Assembly: GCA_900315805.1 (NCBI GenBank)
Contig: ONAN01000001.1
Location: forward strand, 124,001 to 188,000
DNA from: an uncultured Selenomonadales bacterium
GTDB lineage: Bacteria; Bacillota; Negativicutes; Acidaminococcales; Acidaminococcaceae
Length of the DNA: 64,000 nucleotides
Direction: 5' to 3'
The notes beneath the pieces are model-generated. The model was not told the origin of the DNA, ran no database searches, and saw only the letters and a program-made list of their open reading frames with translations. Made by a program: the position numbers and the translations under genes. Shown piece by piece: positions 44,522 to 53,867 of the stretch; within the stretch, counting starts at the first letter, position 1, and every line of letters starts with the position of its first letter.

Positions 44522-44579
44522 AAAAATGTTACGTAAGCCCCAAACAGACTATATTAAAAAAGGGAAAGAGGTATTCACC

Positions 44580-46280
44580 ATGTGTAGTTTACGTAGTAAT
44601 CTCGTCAAAAAAGGCTCTACCCGCGCCGCCCACCGTTCGCTGTTCTATGCCCTGGGCTTCACGGAAGAGGACATGAAGAAACCCATGATCGCCGTGGTCA
44701 ACGCCCAGAGCGAAGTCATTGCCGGCCATGCCCACCTGGATGACCAGGCCAAATATGTCAAATACGGCATTCTGGCTGCCGGCGGCGTTCCGGTCGAAGT
44801 ACCGGCCATCGGCATCTGCGACGGCATCGCCATGGGCCACGAAGGCATGAAGTACCCCCTCGCCAGCCGCGAACTGATTGCGGACAGCGTGGAAGCACTG
44901 ATCAACGGCCATGCGTTTGACGGCATGGTCATGATCCCCAACTGCGACAAAATCGTCCCCGGCATGCTGATGGCGGCCCTGCGCGTGAACATCCCGACGG
45001 TGTTCTGCAGCGGCGGTCCCATGCTGCCCGGCCGGTACGAGGGACACGACATTTCCATTTCCCAGGCCTTCGAAGCCGCCGGCCGTTTTGAAGCCGGCAA
45101 GATCGACAAGGCCGAACTGACCTGCATTGAAAAGGCCGCCTGCCCCGGCTGCGGTTCCTGCGCCGGCCTGTTTACGGCCAACACCATGAACTGCCTGACC
45201 GAAGTACTCGGCATGGGCCTGCCCGGCAACGGCACCATTCCGGCCGCCTTCCAGGGGGACCGTGCCCGCCTCGCCAAGAAAGCAGGCGAAACGGTCGTCC
45301 GCCTCGTGCAGGAACAGGTCCTGCCCCGCGACATCATGACCCTGAACGCCTTCAAGAACGCCATCACCGTCGACATGGCCATCGGCGGCAGCACGAACAC
45401 GGCACTGCACCTGCCTGCCATCGCCCACGAAGCCGGCATCCGGCTGCCCCTTTCCCTGTTCGACAAGATTTCCCATAAAACGCCGTACCTCACCAAGCTG
45501 AGCCCCGGCGGCACGCACCATATGATCGACCTGAACGAAGCCGGCGGTATTCCGGCCGTCATGAAGGAACTGAGCAAACTGGGCCTCATCGTCAAATCCT
45601 GCCGCACCGTGACGGGCAAGACCATCGGCCAGCTCATCAAGAACGCCGACATCAAACGGCCCGATGTCATCCACTCCGTGGAAAAACCGTACCGCAAGAC
45701 CGGCGGCATTGCCGTCCTGACCGGCAACATCGCTCCGCACTGCTCCGTCGTCAAGGAAAGTGCCGTGGCGGAAGAAATGCTGGTTCATGAAGGTCCGGCC
45801 CGCGTCTTCAACTCCGAAGACGAAGCTATCAAGGCCATCTGCGGCAAAAAGATCAACAAAGGCGACGTCGTCGTCATCCGCTACGAAGGCCCCAAAGGCG
45901 GCCCGGGCATGCGCGAAATGCTGAACCCGACCTCCGTGCTGGCCGGCATGGGCCTCGACAAGGACGTGGCACTCCTGACGGACGGCCGCTTCTCCGGTGC
46001 CACCCGCGGCGCCTGCATCGGCCATATTTCGCCGGAAGCCCGCGAAGGCGGCAACATTGCCCTCATTGAAGAAGGCGACATCATCTCCATCGATATCCCT
46101 AACCGCAAGCTGAACGTCAAAGTTTCCGACGCGGAACTGGCCAAACGTCGCAAGGCCTGGAAGTGCCCGCCTCCGAAAGTGAAACACGGGTACCTGGCAC
46201 GCTATGCCGCACTCGTTTCCTCTGCCGCGGAAGGCGCTATCCTGACGGCACCCGGCGAAGACTGGGACATCAACAAATAA
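44580..46280 (+). CDS. ilvD: Dihydroxy-acid dehydratase
   Basis: It dehydrates dihydroxy acids to the keto-acid precursors of valine, isoleucine and pantothenate. The ATG at 44580 follows AAAGAGG; an upstream in-frame ATG falls in the promoter. The protein is 566 residues. Cluster cysteines are in [11 protein letters not shown] (C122) and [20 protein letters not shown]. The N-terminal segment is [10 protein letters not shown], like the oxygen-sensitive [4Fe-4S] E. coli type, and lacks the third Cys of [2Fe-2S] enzymes. It is alone here, without other ilv genes. Confidence 0.97.
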   Translation: MCSLRSNLVKKGSTRAAHRSLFYALGFTEEDMKKPMIAVVNAQSEVIAGHAHLDDQAKYVKYGILAAGGVPVEVPAIGICDGIAMGHEGMKYPLASRELIADSVEALINGHAFDGMVMIPNCDKIVPGMLMAALRVNIPTVFCSGGPMLPGRYEGHDISISQAFEAAGRFEAGKIDKAELTCIEKAACPGCGSCAGLFTANTMNCLTEVLGMGLPGNGTIPAAFQGDRARLAKKAGETVVRLVQEQVLPRDIMTLNAFKNAITVDMAIGGSTNTALHLPAIAHEAGIRLPLSLFDKISHKTPYLTKLSPGGTHHMIDLNEAGGIPAVMKELSKLGLIVKSCRTVTGKTIGQLIKNADIKRPDVIHSVEKPYRKTGGIAVLTGNIAPHCSVVKESAVAEEMLVHEGPARVFNSEDEAIKAICGKKINKGDVVVIRYEGPKGGPGMREMLNPTSVLAGMGLDKDVALLTDGRFSGATRGACIGHISPEAREGGNIALIEEGDIISIDIPNRKLNVKVSDAELAKRRKAWKCPPPKVKHGYLARYAALVSSAAEGAILTAPGEDWDINK

Positions 46281-46293
46281 CGCAGAAATAACG

Positions 46294-46330
46294 AATACCG
46301 GTCCGGACAGTTGTCCGAACCGGTATTTTT
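46294..46330 (+). terminator. ilvD terminator
   Basis: AATACCGGT-C-CGGACA pairs with TGTCCG-A-ACCGGTATT around a 2-base loop, followed by TTTTT (46326-46330), 14 bases after the ilvD stop. Confidence 0.88.
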
Positions 46331-46353
46331 CTGTCTTATGGGATTGTTCCTGT

Positions 46354-46806
46354 TCAGGCGAAGAAGCTTGCAAACAGGCGGTACAGGAAGAAGACTGCGG
46401 CTGCCACGAGGGCGAACATGAAAAAGGCCGGCAGCAGGAAGAAGATGAGGCAGACGATGACGATGAGCAGGACGGCCCAGAAGAGGATGCCGCCGAGGCC
46501 GCCCAGGTTGAACTGGTGGACCTTGAAGCCCCTGTTTCCCCTGCCCGTCTCCGGATCTTTTCCGTCGGCCCGTTCGTAGGGGCCTTCCCCGTAGGTTTCC
46601 TGGTACTCCCCCTCCCGGGCGGAATCGTCCCCCCAGGACTGGCGGGACCCTTCGTGGACCGTACCGTCGAGTTCGATGGTGTCGCCGCCGAAGCTTTCCC
46701 GTTCCTCCACGGTCAGGCTTTTGGCTTCCTTCTCCACCACGCGGTGGCAATAAGGGCATTCGGTCAGGTTGTCGTCGAATTCATGGTGACAGAAAGAACA
46801 AATCAT
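46354..46806 (-). CDS. Zinc-ribbon membrane protein of unknown function
   Basis: The 150-residue protein starts with a zinc ribbon (MICSFCHHEF and ECPYCHRVV, residues 3-22), then an acidic, Gly-rich linker (about 30-100), then two adjacent hydrophobic segments at the C-terminus (about 108-148, FWAVLLIVIVCLIFFLLPAF). The ribbon should face the cytoplasm. It is 10 bases after the 528-residue unknown gene and last of the nine-gene cluster. No function can be assigned. Confidence 0.82.
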   Translation of the reverse strand: MICSFCHHEFDDNLTECPYCHRVVEKEAKSLTVEERESFGGDTIELDGTVHEGSRQSWGDDSAREGEYQETYGEGPYERADGKDPETGRGNRGFKVHQFNLGGLGGILFWAVLLIVIVCLIFFLLPAFFMFALVAAAVFFLYRLFASFFA

Positions 46807-46816
46807 CTGTTTCTCC

Positions 46817-48403
46817 TTATATTTTCAGGACCATGGCGAGCATGCCGGGTTCGCCCACATACCGCGGATCGAATTCCGTCAGCTGCAGGGCATTCCGGAT
46901 GGTTTCGTGATACTGATAGATGGTCTCCCGGGAAATCCGGAAGGTACTTGTCATAGAGGGAATCGGGAAATCCTGCAGGTCGTTGATCTTCGTGAAGGCG
47001 ATCATGCAGGCGATGGCCCAGGCGAAAAAGCTGACATCGTCATCGAGATGGTCCAGGACGGACCGTCCCTCGGGCGAAGCGGCAAAGTCGCTCCAGAGGG
47101 CCTTGATCCGGGCCGTTTCGCGGAACCCGAAGTTGGTCATGCGGCTCAGGATGGACAGGGCCTGGATGACCGTGTCCTCTTCATCCACCGGCGCCGGCTG
47201 GTAATCGCGGATTTCCGTCGTATAGGGGAACGACGAAACATAGGAAGTTTCCATGGCCAGCTTGGCGGCTGCCAGCTGCACGACGGCGGCATTGTCCTGG
47301 AGAAAGACCTCCATATCCGCCGCTTCCGGTTTCTGGATGGCATACCACTGCTGCAGGTGGCTGCAGACATATTTGATGCGCAGTTCCGCCGATGCCGTGG
47401 TCTTAAGGCCGCGCAGGTACGTGAACACCATGTTGCCGTTATCCATTGCGTGCCCCACGAACAATACATCGGTCGTGTCAAAATCGTCGTCAATCGGCAG
47501 GGACAGATACAAAATACCGCCGGACAGCAGGTCCTTGCAGTAATACCAGCCGCCGGCCTCTTTGTCGCGGCGGACCTCCGTCAGGAGCACGAAGCGCGCG
47601 GTCAGCAGGCTGTCCAGTATATCCCGGACGGCCTTCAGGCGGCCGACGCTTTCTTTCGGATCCGGCTGGTAGGTGTCGACATAGGTGCGGATCGGCGTCT
47701 TGCCCGTGGCGAGCAGGTGGTAATCGAACAGGAAATATTCCCAGAACGCTTCCTCATCCCGCGTTCCCCGGACCTGGTCGTACTCGCGCATGTTTTCCGA
47801 CAGGCCGAATCCCAGGGCCGTGGCATTGTCCCGGTCTTCCTTGTATTCGGACGTGGAAAAATAGCGGCGCATGTCGTACAGGACATCGTCCAGGTAATTG
47901 TCCATGTCCAGGTAGACCTTGGCGTTCAGGTCCGTATCGATCTGCTGATGATGTTTCAGCAGGTCGTACCGGAAATTTCCCTCGTCATCGACGAGGAGCA
48001 GTCTTTTATTTTCTTCATCCAGGACGAGGCTGCGGCACTTGTCCGCAAAGGAATCGTCCGTGATGGCATGGCGCATTTTCAGGAAATGCAGCAGGCGGGA
48101 CCAGACGGTGAGCATCTGTTCCGCTGTTTCATAGGTCAGGGCGAAGTCGGCGATGTTGCGGCTGCACCAGCCGAAACAGTCGATGAAGTCGTCTGTCCGC
48201 ATATCCCCCATTTTGATGTCGACGTTGCCGCAGTACACCAACAGGGTCAGGACGCAGTTCCACGTGTCGTACAGTTCGTCTTCGGTAGCGCCGCGGAAGG
48301 CTTCCGTGCGGATGAAGTCGTCGGCGAAACGCCGGGACAGCCATTCGCTCCACTCGCTGGAGTTGCCGTAGAAGTCGGCAATCAGGTCATAAACATTGTG
48401 CAT
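46817..48403 (-). CDS. Large uncharacterised cytoplasmic protein
   Basis: I do not recognise this 528-residue protein. It has no signal peptide, membrane span or nucleotide-binding motif that I can see. It is acidic and aromatic-rich, predicted mainly helical at the N-terminus (YDLIADFYGNSSEWSEWLS) with a mid-region beta stretch (ILYLSLPIDDDFDTTDVLFVGH, abbreviated LYLSLPIDDD). The C-terminal part near 470-510 (TFRISRETIYQYHETIRNAL) is helical. It starts 13 bases after the murB stop and precedes the zinc-ribbon protein by 10 bases. Confidence 0.8.
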   Translation of the reverse strand: MHNVYDLIADFYGNSSEWSEWLSRRFADDFIRTEAFRGATEDELYDTWNCVLTLLVYCGNVDIKMGDMRTDDFIDCFGWCSRNIADFALTYETAEQMLTVWSRLLHFLKMRHAITDDSFADKCRSLVLDEENKRLLLVDDEGNFRYDLLKHHQQIDTDLNAKVYLDMDNYLDDVLYDMRRYFSTSEYKEDRDNATALGFGLSENMREYDQVRGTRDEEAFWEYFLFDYHLLATGKTPIRTYVDTYQPDPKESVGRLKAVRDILDSLLTARFVLLTEVRRDKEAGGWYYCKDLLSGGILYLSLPIDDDFDTTDVLFVGHAMDNGNMVFTYLRGLKTTASAELRIKYVCSHLQQWYAIQKPEAADMEVFLQDNAAVVQLAAAKLAMETSYVSSFPYTTEIRDYQPAPVDEEDTVIQALSILSRMTNFGFRETARIKALWSDFAASPEGRSVLDHLDDDVSFFAWAIACMIAFTKINDLQDFPIPSMTSTFRISRETIYQYHETIRNALQLTEFDPRYVGEPGMLAMVLKI

Positions 48404-48416
48404 TTGTCAACCACTC

Positions 48417-49331
48417 TCATTCTTCGCCGAGGATCATGACTTCCGGCACCAGTTCCACGCCGTCCGTACGGCGGATGACAGCCTGGATATGGTGGATCAG
48501 GGCGATGACGTCGGCAGCGGTCGCGCCGCCGGCATTGACGACGAAGCCCGCGTGTTTCGTGGATACTTCGGCGCCGCCGATGCGGTACCCCTTGAGGCCC
48601 GCCTTTTCCACCATGGGGCCGACGAAATGACCGGCCGGCCGGCGGAAGGTGCTGCCCGCGCTGGGCATTTCCAGCGGCTGCTTGGACTGGCGGCGCTGGC
48701 TGAAGTCGGCCATTTTGGCCTGGATGGCGGCCGGGTCGCCGGGTTTCATTTCCGTCGTGATGTCCAGCACGATGGCGTGCTGTTCCTGCAGGACGGAATG
48801 GCGGTAACTCAGTTTCAGGTCTTCTTTCCCGACGGTGCGGATGGTGCCGTCGTAATCGAGGAGACGGGCCGCCGTGACGACGTCCTTCATTTCCCCGTCA
48901 TAGGCACCGGCGTTCATGAACAGGGCGCCGCCGATGCTGCCGGGAATGCCGACGGCGAATTCCATCCCCGTCAGGCCGGCTTCCCCGGCGAGGCGCGAAG
49001 CCGCAGCCAGGCTCAGGCTGCTGCTGAAGATCATGCGCGACCCTTCCCGGCGGTGGTATTTCAAGACATTGCCGAGGACCAGCACGATGCCGCGGATTCC
49101 CTTGTCCCGCACGAGCACGTTGGACCCGTTGCCCAGTACGGTCAGGGGCGTCTCCGTCTGCGCGGCAAAACGCAGCACGGCCGCAATGTCCTCTTCCCTG
49201 CCAGGCAGGACGAGGGCGTCGGCCGGACCGCCGATATGGAAGGACGTGTGGGCGGACATGGGTTCGTCAGCGCGCACTTCCCCTGTTACCAGGTCCCGCA
49301 GGCGGGACACCAGTTCTGTTTTCTCCATCAT
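48417..49331 (-). CDS. murB: UDP-N-acetylenolpyruvoylglucosamine reductase
   Basis: MurB reduces UDP-GlcNAc-enolpyruvate to UDP-MurNAc with NADPH and FAD. The 304-residue protein has TSFHIGGPADALVLP, LGNGSNVLVRDKG (FAD loop), GIPGSIGGALFMNAGAYDGE and the catalytic serine in AGSTFRRPAG. KHAGFVVNAGGATAADV marks the C-terminal domain; the layout is the type II enzyme. The first or second Met (49331 or 49328) could be used. Confidence 0.97.
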   Translation of the reverse strand: MMEKTELVSRLRDLVTGEVRADEPMSAHTSFHIGGPADALVLPGREEDIAAVLRFAAQTETPLTVLGNGSNVLVRDKGIRGIVLVLGNVLKYHRREGSRMIFSSSLSLAAASRLAGEAGLTGMEFAVGIPGSIGGALFMNAGAYDGEMKDVVTAARLLDYDGTIRTVGKEDLKLSYRHSVLQEQHAIVLDITTEMKPGDPAAIQAKMADFSQRRQSKQPLEMPSAGSTFRRPAGHFVGPMVEKAGLKGYRIGGAEVSTKHAGFVVNAGGATAADVIALIHHIQAVIRRTDGVELVPEVMILGEE

Positions 49332-49353
49332 TTGTTCTCGTTACCCCGGCTTC

Positions 49354-49689
49354 TTAATCAGTGACTTCTTTGACGACATCCGTAATGGTCTTGGAGATGT
49401 CCTGGAACATGAGCTGGAAACGCTGGAAGGCGTTCAGGTATTCCACGGCCAGCGGGTTCAGGCTCAGCGTGCGCATCATGCGGTCGAACTCTTCCTGCTT
49501 TTCCGCCGGCACATCCTTTTTCTGGTACTTGAGGATTTCCACTTCCTGGCCGAGTTTCATGAAGCGGGACACGAGGTTCTTCGTGTCCGGTTCCGCTTCC
49601 AGCTTGGCCTTGGCGTCCTTCAGGACCTGGAATTCGCGGGTGGCCCGCATCTCTTTGGCTAAATTCGAAGCAATATCGTATACGTTCAT
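49354..49689 (-). CDS. YlbF/YmcA family protein
   Basis: An all-helical 111-residue protein of the YlbF/YmcA family (MNVYDIASNLAKEM start, EFDRMMRTLSLNPLAVEYLNAF). In B. subtilis, YlbF, YmcA and YaaT form an iron-sulfur complex that directs RNase Y and affects competence and biofilm; it is not clear which paralogue this equals. ATG at 49689 follows GGAG. It lies 22 bases before murB. Confidence 0.85.
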   Translation of the reverse strand: MNVYDIASNLAKEMRATREFQVLKDAKAKLEAEPDTKNLVSRFMKLGQEVEILKYQKKDVPAEKQEEFDRMMRTLSLNPLAVEYLNAFQRFQLMFQDISKTITDVVKEVTD

Positions 49690-49751
49690 GTTGGGTCTCC
49701 TATCTTCCAATGGTTATACATGGTTATACATTATCACGCGTGCGGCATTTG

Positions 49752-50837
49752 TCAAGGCAGTTGATTGTAGGGAATGTTCAGGTGGGCATAGCCGGAGATG
49801 TCCCCGTACACGAAATGCCACCATTCCTGGTCGCCCTGCCGGAAGCCGGCCGTGGTCATGGCGTCTTTCAATAAATCGCGCAGCCGCCGGGCTTCCGTCG
49901 TACTGCCGGGATAGTCCGGATACTGGCGGACGGATACTTCGTCAAAGTCGCTGGGCATTGCCAGGGGCGTTCCGGTGGACAGGTCGTAAAGGCCGACGTC
50001 CACGGTCATGCCCGTGTTGCGGTCCTCGCCCTTCGCCGGCAGCGGCAGCATGCCTTTCCGGTTGCCGGGCAGCAGGTCCGACGCGAACTTCGAAAGGTAC
50101 CAGGGCCGGTAGGCTTCGTAGACGATCAGCCCGTACCCCTTTGCCGCCAGGGCGGCAGCGGCCTTCTTCAGGCCTTCTGCCGCCTGGGTCGAGGCATAGG
50201 CTTTTTGGGCCGTGTCGTGCAGTGGGCGGCCGAAGATGTTGTTGTCCGTGGCGTAGCGCAGATCCAGCTTCAGGGAAGGCACGGCTTTCTGCAGGTTCAC
50301 CAGGGACGCCGCGGTTCCCTGTTTCAGTTTTTCCGGTTCCGCCGTGCCGGCGGCCGCCGTCTTCAGGGTCTCGTAATCACCGGAGAGGGTGACCCGGAAG
50401 ACATGGCCGTTCTGGCCGGGGAAAAAGAGCCGGTTGAAACTCTTGCCCCCGACGCGGCACAAGGCACCGTAGCCGTTGGCGTCGCGGTCGAATTTGACCG
50501 GCGCCTCCGTGCTCAGCAAAGGTCCCTCTTCCGTCAGGGTGTACGAATCGAAGTGGACCTTGGCCAGCGGAAAGATATTGCCGCCGCTGAAGTCGCGGTC
50601 CGTATCGCTGAAATGATAGACCAGTTCCAGCCGCCCTTTGTTCTCCCGGATGAGGAAGGTCGTCCCCGTGCCGTAATACATGCCGAGGATGTAGCTCACG
50701 TCCTTCGGAACGGGAGCTTTTTTCGCAGCCAGGACAGGGGCGGCGCCCAGCGTGGCCAAAAGTACCGCCGCCAGGAGCGGGGCCAGGGCCTTTTTCGAAC
50801 CGGCCGCAACGCGCCGGTACCAGGTATGGCGATTCAT
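49752..50837 (-). CDS. Secreted VanX/DdpX-like (M15) protein with altered zinc site
   Basis: Relatives are D-Ala-D-Ala dipeptidases. From the ATG at 50837 (GGAGG 7 bases upstream) it is 361 residues: signal peptide (cleavage near LAA, about 37), a roughly 140-residue N-terminal region I do not recognise, then the M15D domain (about 180-361). Conserved: LDLRYATDNNIFGRPL, VYEAYRPW (R244), D280, and EWWHF (E338, H341). The first zinc-ligand motif, SxHxxGxAxD in VanX, reads EDRNTGMTVD here, with R273 where His is expected. It may be inactive, use other ligands, or have a new role. The longer frame upstream overlaps the nitrilase gene and is rejected. Confidence 0.88.
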   Translation of the reverse strand: MNRHTWYRRVAAGSKKALAPLLAAVLLATLGAAPVLAAKKAPVPKDVSYILGMYYGTGTTFLIRENKGRLELVYHFSDTDRDFSGGNIFPLAKVHFDSYTLTEEGPLLSTEAPVKFDRDANGYGALCRVGGKSFNRLFFPGQNGHVFRVTLSGDYETLKTAAAGTAEPEKLKQGTAASLVNLQKAVPSLKLDLRYATDNNIFGRPLHDTAQKAYASTQAAEGLKKAAAALAAKGYGLIVYEAYRPWYLSKFASDLLPGNRKGMLPLPAKGEDRNTGMTVDVGLYDLSTGTPLAMPSDFDEVSVRQYPDYPGSTTEARRLRDLLKDAMTTAGFRQGDQEWWHFVYGDISGYAHLNIPYNQLP

Positions 50838-50850
50838 CAGGATGCCTCCT

Positions 50851-51657
50851 TCATTTATCCGCGTCCGTAAAGGGCGGGACGGAAATGCGCAGGCGCACGT
50901 CCGCCAGGGAATTGAGGATCTTCCGCACCTCTTCGCTGCGGGCCGGATCCATGTCGGCGTAGACGATTTCCTCTTCGTGGCCCGCTTCGGCGATGATGTA
51001 CCCGTTCGGGTCCACCAGGCGGGAATGGCCGTAGAACACGTCGTCCTTGAAGGTGCCCACGGCATTGACGGCAGCGACGAACAGATGGTTTTCAATGGCG
51101 CGCGCCCGGCACAATACATCCCAGGCGTAGCCGCGCCGGTCCGGCCACTGGGCCGGCACCATGATGAGCTGCGCGTCCTTGAGGGCCAGGTAGCGGTACA
51201 GTTCGGGGAAGCGCATGTCGTAGCAGAGGGTCGAGGCGCACTGGACGCCGTTCAATTCGTACACTTCGAACCGGTCGCCGGAAGCGAAGAAGTCGTCTTC
51301 GTGGAACATGCCGAACAGGTGCGCCTTGCCGTAACGGCTGAGGACTTTGCCTTCGGCGTTGATGGCGACGGCGGTGTTGTAGATCCGGCCGTCTTCCCAG
51401 CGCATGGGGAAGGAACCGGGCACCAGGGCGCAGTGATGGCGCGCCGCAAGGTCCTGCAGGCGGTGGATCAGTTCGTTGTCGGGCGTTTCGGCCTGTTCCT
51501 GGAGGTGTCCCAGGGAGTAGCCGGTCGTCCAGATTTCCGGCAGGATGGCCAGGTCGCTGTGGGCGGCAGCCTCTTCCAGCATTTCCAGCCCGTGCGCCGT
51601 ATTTTCGGGATGGTGTTTTTCCTTGATCTCCATTTGAACCAGTGCTATCTTCATCAA
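50851..51657 (-). CDS. Carbon-nitrogen hydrolase (nitrilase superfamily)
   Basis: A 268-residue amidase with the complete catalytic triad: E41 (LPEIWTTGY), K111 (YGKAHLFG) and C145 (STLCYDMRFPELYR). The shape is closest to omega-amidase/deaminated-glutathione amidase (Nit1/Nit2, YafV-like) proteins, which act on small keto-amides. The exact substrate cannot be set by sequence. It starts 38 bases after YqeG and ends 13 bases before the VanX-like gene. Confidence 0.92.
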   Translation of the reverse strand: MMKIALVQMEIKEKHHPENTAHGLEMLEEAAAHSDLAILPEIWTTGYSLGHLQEQAETPDNELIHRLQDLAARHHCALVPGSFPMRWEDGRIYNTAVAINAEGKVLSRYGKAHLFGMFHEDDFFASGDRFEVYELNGVQCASTLCYDMRFPELYRYLALKDAQLIMVPAQWPDRRGYAWDVLCRARAIENHLFVAAVNAVGTFKDDVFYGHSRLVDPNGYIIAEAGHEEEIVYADMDPARSEEVRKILNSLADVRLRISVPPFTDADK

Positions 51658-51695
51658 TCGGTCTGCCTTTCTATTAAAATGGTATTGTTTTCTGC

Positions 51696-52208
51696 TTACT
51701 GTTCCCCGGGCCAGCGGCCGTCGTCCGCCAGGCGGTCGATGACCACCCGCTCCAGGCGCCGCATGCAGCGCGTGAACACGAATTCGCGGCTGCCGAGGGA
51801 CGGAACCAGGGCGGCTGGAAGACCGGCCAGATGGGCTCCCAGAACATCCGTGAACAACTGGTCGCCGACGACCAGGAGGGACAAGCCGGCGGGCAGCAGC
51901 TCCCGGGCCTTGCGGAAGGCGCGGTTCAGGGGCTTGCAGGCCCAGTCCACGACGGGTACGCCCGTGAGGCGGCGTACTTGGTCCACGCGCCGTCCCCCGT
52001 TGTTGGATACGAGGACGACGGCGATGCCGCCGCTGCGCAGGATGCGGATCCAGTCCAGGTATGCCGCATCCGGCGTGAGGCTGTCCCGGCGCAGGAACGT
52101 GTTGTCCAGGTCCAGGATGATTCCCTCGTACCGGTTCCGCCGGAGCCAGGCCGGCGTGAGGAAGGTCAGGCTGCGGAAGCGGTATTCGGGGACGAGCAGG
52201 TCAAGCAT
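51696..52208 (-). CDS. yqeG: YqeG-family HAD IIIA phosphatase
   Basis: A 170-residue HAD phosphatase: DLDNTFLRRD (nucleophile Asp, motif I near 33), VSNN (motif II), CKPLNRAFRKA (Lys) and VGDQLFTDVLGA (motif IV). YqeG proteins of Firmicutes and plastid homologues resemble phosphatidylglycerophosphatases (GEP4/PGP family), so a PG-phosphate role is possible. Its start overlaps the histidine kinase stop by 8 bases. Confidence 0.9.
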   Translation of the reverse strand: MLDLLVPEYRFRSLTFLTPAWLRRNRYEGIILDLDNTFLRRDSLTPDAAYLDWIRILRSGGIAVVLVSNNGGRRVDQVRRLTGVPVVDWACKPLNRAFRKARELLPAGLSLLVVGDQLFTDVLGAHLAGLPAALVPSLGSREFVFTRCMRRLERVVIDRLADDGRWPGEQ

Positions 52209-53805
52209 CTTCTCCTCCGTCCTTCCCTTCCGGAACGACCGCCTTGGGCGGGAAGGTCACCATGAAGCGCGTGCCCTGCCCCACCTTGGAAAAGACTTCG
52301 ATCGTACCGCGGTGGCGCCGTACGATTTCCTTGGCGATGGCCAGTCCCAGGCCCGTGCCCTTGACGGCACTGTTGTAATGGGACTTGTCCACTTTGTAGA
52401 AGCGGTCGAAAATATAAGGCTGGTCGGCTTCCGGAATGCCCGGGCCGTTGTCGACGACGGACATTTCGAAACTGCCGTCTTCCAGCATCTTCGTCTCATA
52501 ACGTACGAAACTGCCTTCGGGGGAATACTTGATGGCGTTGTCGCCCAGGATCAGGACGAGCTGGACCATCTGGTCCCCGTTGCCGTAAATTCGGCAGCCC
52601 TCCTGGAGCTGCAGGTCGATGGTGATGTGTTTCGGGTCGGCCTTCACCTTCAGCTGCTCCGCCACGGAGCGGATGATGTCCGCCATCGGCAGGGCTTCCA
52701 CTTCTTCAGGCGTCAGTTTGTCCGACGCCTGCAGGCGGCTGATGTCGAGCAGGGCCCGCACCAGGCGTTCCAGCCGCTGCGTTTCCTTCGAAATCAGTTC
52801 GCAATAGCGTTTGTTGACCTCTTCGTCCGCATGGGGATCGTTCAGGTTGTCCTGGATGATCTCGATATAGCCGCGGATGATGGTGATGGGCGTGCGCAGT
52901 TCATGGGATACGTTGGCCACGAAATCGCGGCGCGTCTTTTCCATGCGGGCCAGTTTGCCCAGATAGGTGCTCAACTCTTCACTCAGATGGTTGATGGCCA
53001 TGCCCAGTTCCGCCACTTCGTCGGCTCCGTTGACGGAGACCTTGACGGAATAGTTGCCCTTGGCGATGGCCACGGTGGCATCCTTCATAGCGACCAGGGG
53101 CTTGACGATGAGCTGCGTCAGGCGCCGCACCATGAAGAGGCTGATGATCAGCGCGATGAGGCCGACGATGGCCGTGAAGATGTAGATGTTCCGCAAAATG
53201 CCGCCAAAGCCGCTCATCGGCTCGGCCAGGAGGATGGCCCCCTTATGGCCGGACCGGGAACCGTACGGGATACCGACCAGCATGACCTGCTGCTTGAAAT
53301 ACGGATGGTAGACCTGGGAGCGGACCGTGCCGCCTTCGTAAATGTTGTCCAGGATTTTGTTGACATGGTAGGATACGGTACCGCTCTTGATTTCCTGTGC
53401 CAGGCGCGACGTGTACTCGAACCGGGGAATCAGGTCCGCCGGGGCGGCCACGTCCGGTTTGGAGCTGTTGCCCTTGCCGTGTTCCTTGGCCGCGGCATCC
53501 ACGTCGGCGCCGATGTTGGAGGCGGCCAGCAGGTTGTAGTTATCGTCGAACAGCCAGATACGGGCCCCCACCAGGTGATCGATGGCGATTAAGTACCGCA
53601 TGAGCATGTAGTGGTTCGCGTCATTGTCAATGAAATATTCAACTGTCTCCGCCATTTCGCGTCCGCGTTCGGACAGCTCCTCTTCGCGGAGCTTGACGAA
53701 ATAATCGGCAATCAAATAGGAAGTACCCGCCGAGACACCTACCACGACGATAACGATGATCGCCATGAAGCTGTACATGAGGCGAGTACTGAGGGATTTA
53801 TTCAC
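52201..53805 (-). CDS. Sensor histidine kinase (HAMP type)
   Basis: A 534-residue membrane kinase: TM1 (about 10-33), an extracytoplasmic sensor (about 34-205), TM2 (about 206-226), HAMP (about 227-280), HisKA with NVSHELRTPITII (phospho-acceptor H301), and a HATPase domain with N-box LGDNAIKYSPEG, VDNGPGIP and GTGLGLAI. No PAS domain is visible. It lies 62 bases after its response regulator and overlaps yqeG. The layout is that of ResE/PhoR-like kinases; the signal is unknown, though envelope genes follow it. Confidence 0.95.
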   Translation of the reverse strand: MNKSLSTRLMYSFMAIIVIVVVGVSAGTSYLIADYFVKLREEELSERGREMAETVEYFIDNDANHYMLMRYLIAIDHLVGARIWLFDDNYNLLAASNIGADVDAAAKEHGKGNSSKPDVAAPADLIPRFEYTSRLAQEIKSGTVSYHVNKILDNIYEGGTVRSQVYHPYFKQQVMLVGIPYGSRSGHKGAILLAEPMSGFGGILRNIYIFTAIVGLIALIISLFMVRRLTQLIVKPLVAMKDATVAIAKGNYSVKVSVNGADEVAELGMAINHLSEELSTYLGKLARMEKTRRDFVANVSHELRTPITIIRGYIEIIQDNLNDPHADEEVNKRYCELISKETQRLERLVRALLDISRLQASDKLTPEEVEALPMADIIRSVAEQLKVKADPKHITIDLQLQEGCRIYGNGDQMVQLVLILGDNAIKYSPEGSFVRYETKMLEDGSFEMSVVDNGPGIPEADQPYIFDRFYKVDKSHYNSAVKGTGLGLAIAKEIVRRHRGTIEVFSKVGQGTRFMVTFPPKAVVPEGKDGGEDA

Positions 53806-53867
53806 ATTGCACCTCGGATTGCAGGATTCGGATTACGGCAGAAAGGAACCGCTGCGGGCGGTCCCTC

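Noticed and set aside
44522-44579. T-box or leader-peptide attenuator for ilvD
   Set aside because: The leader is about 50 bases with no terminator hairpin, T-box sequence or Leu/Val/Ile codon run.
50838-51119. N-terminal extension of the VanX-like frame
   Set aside because: The extension overlaps the nitrilase gene; the internal ATG at 50837 has a good ribosome site and begins a proper signal peptide.
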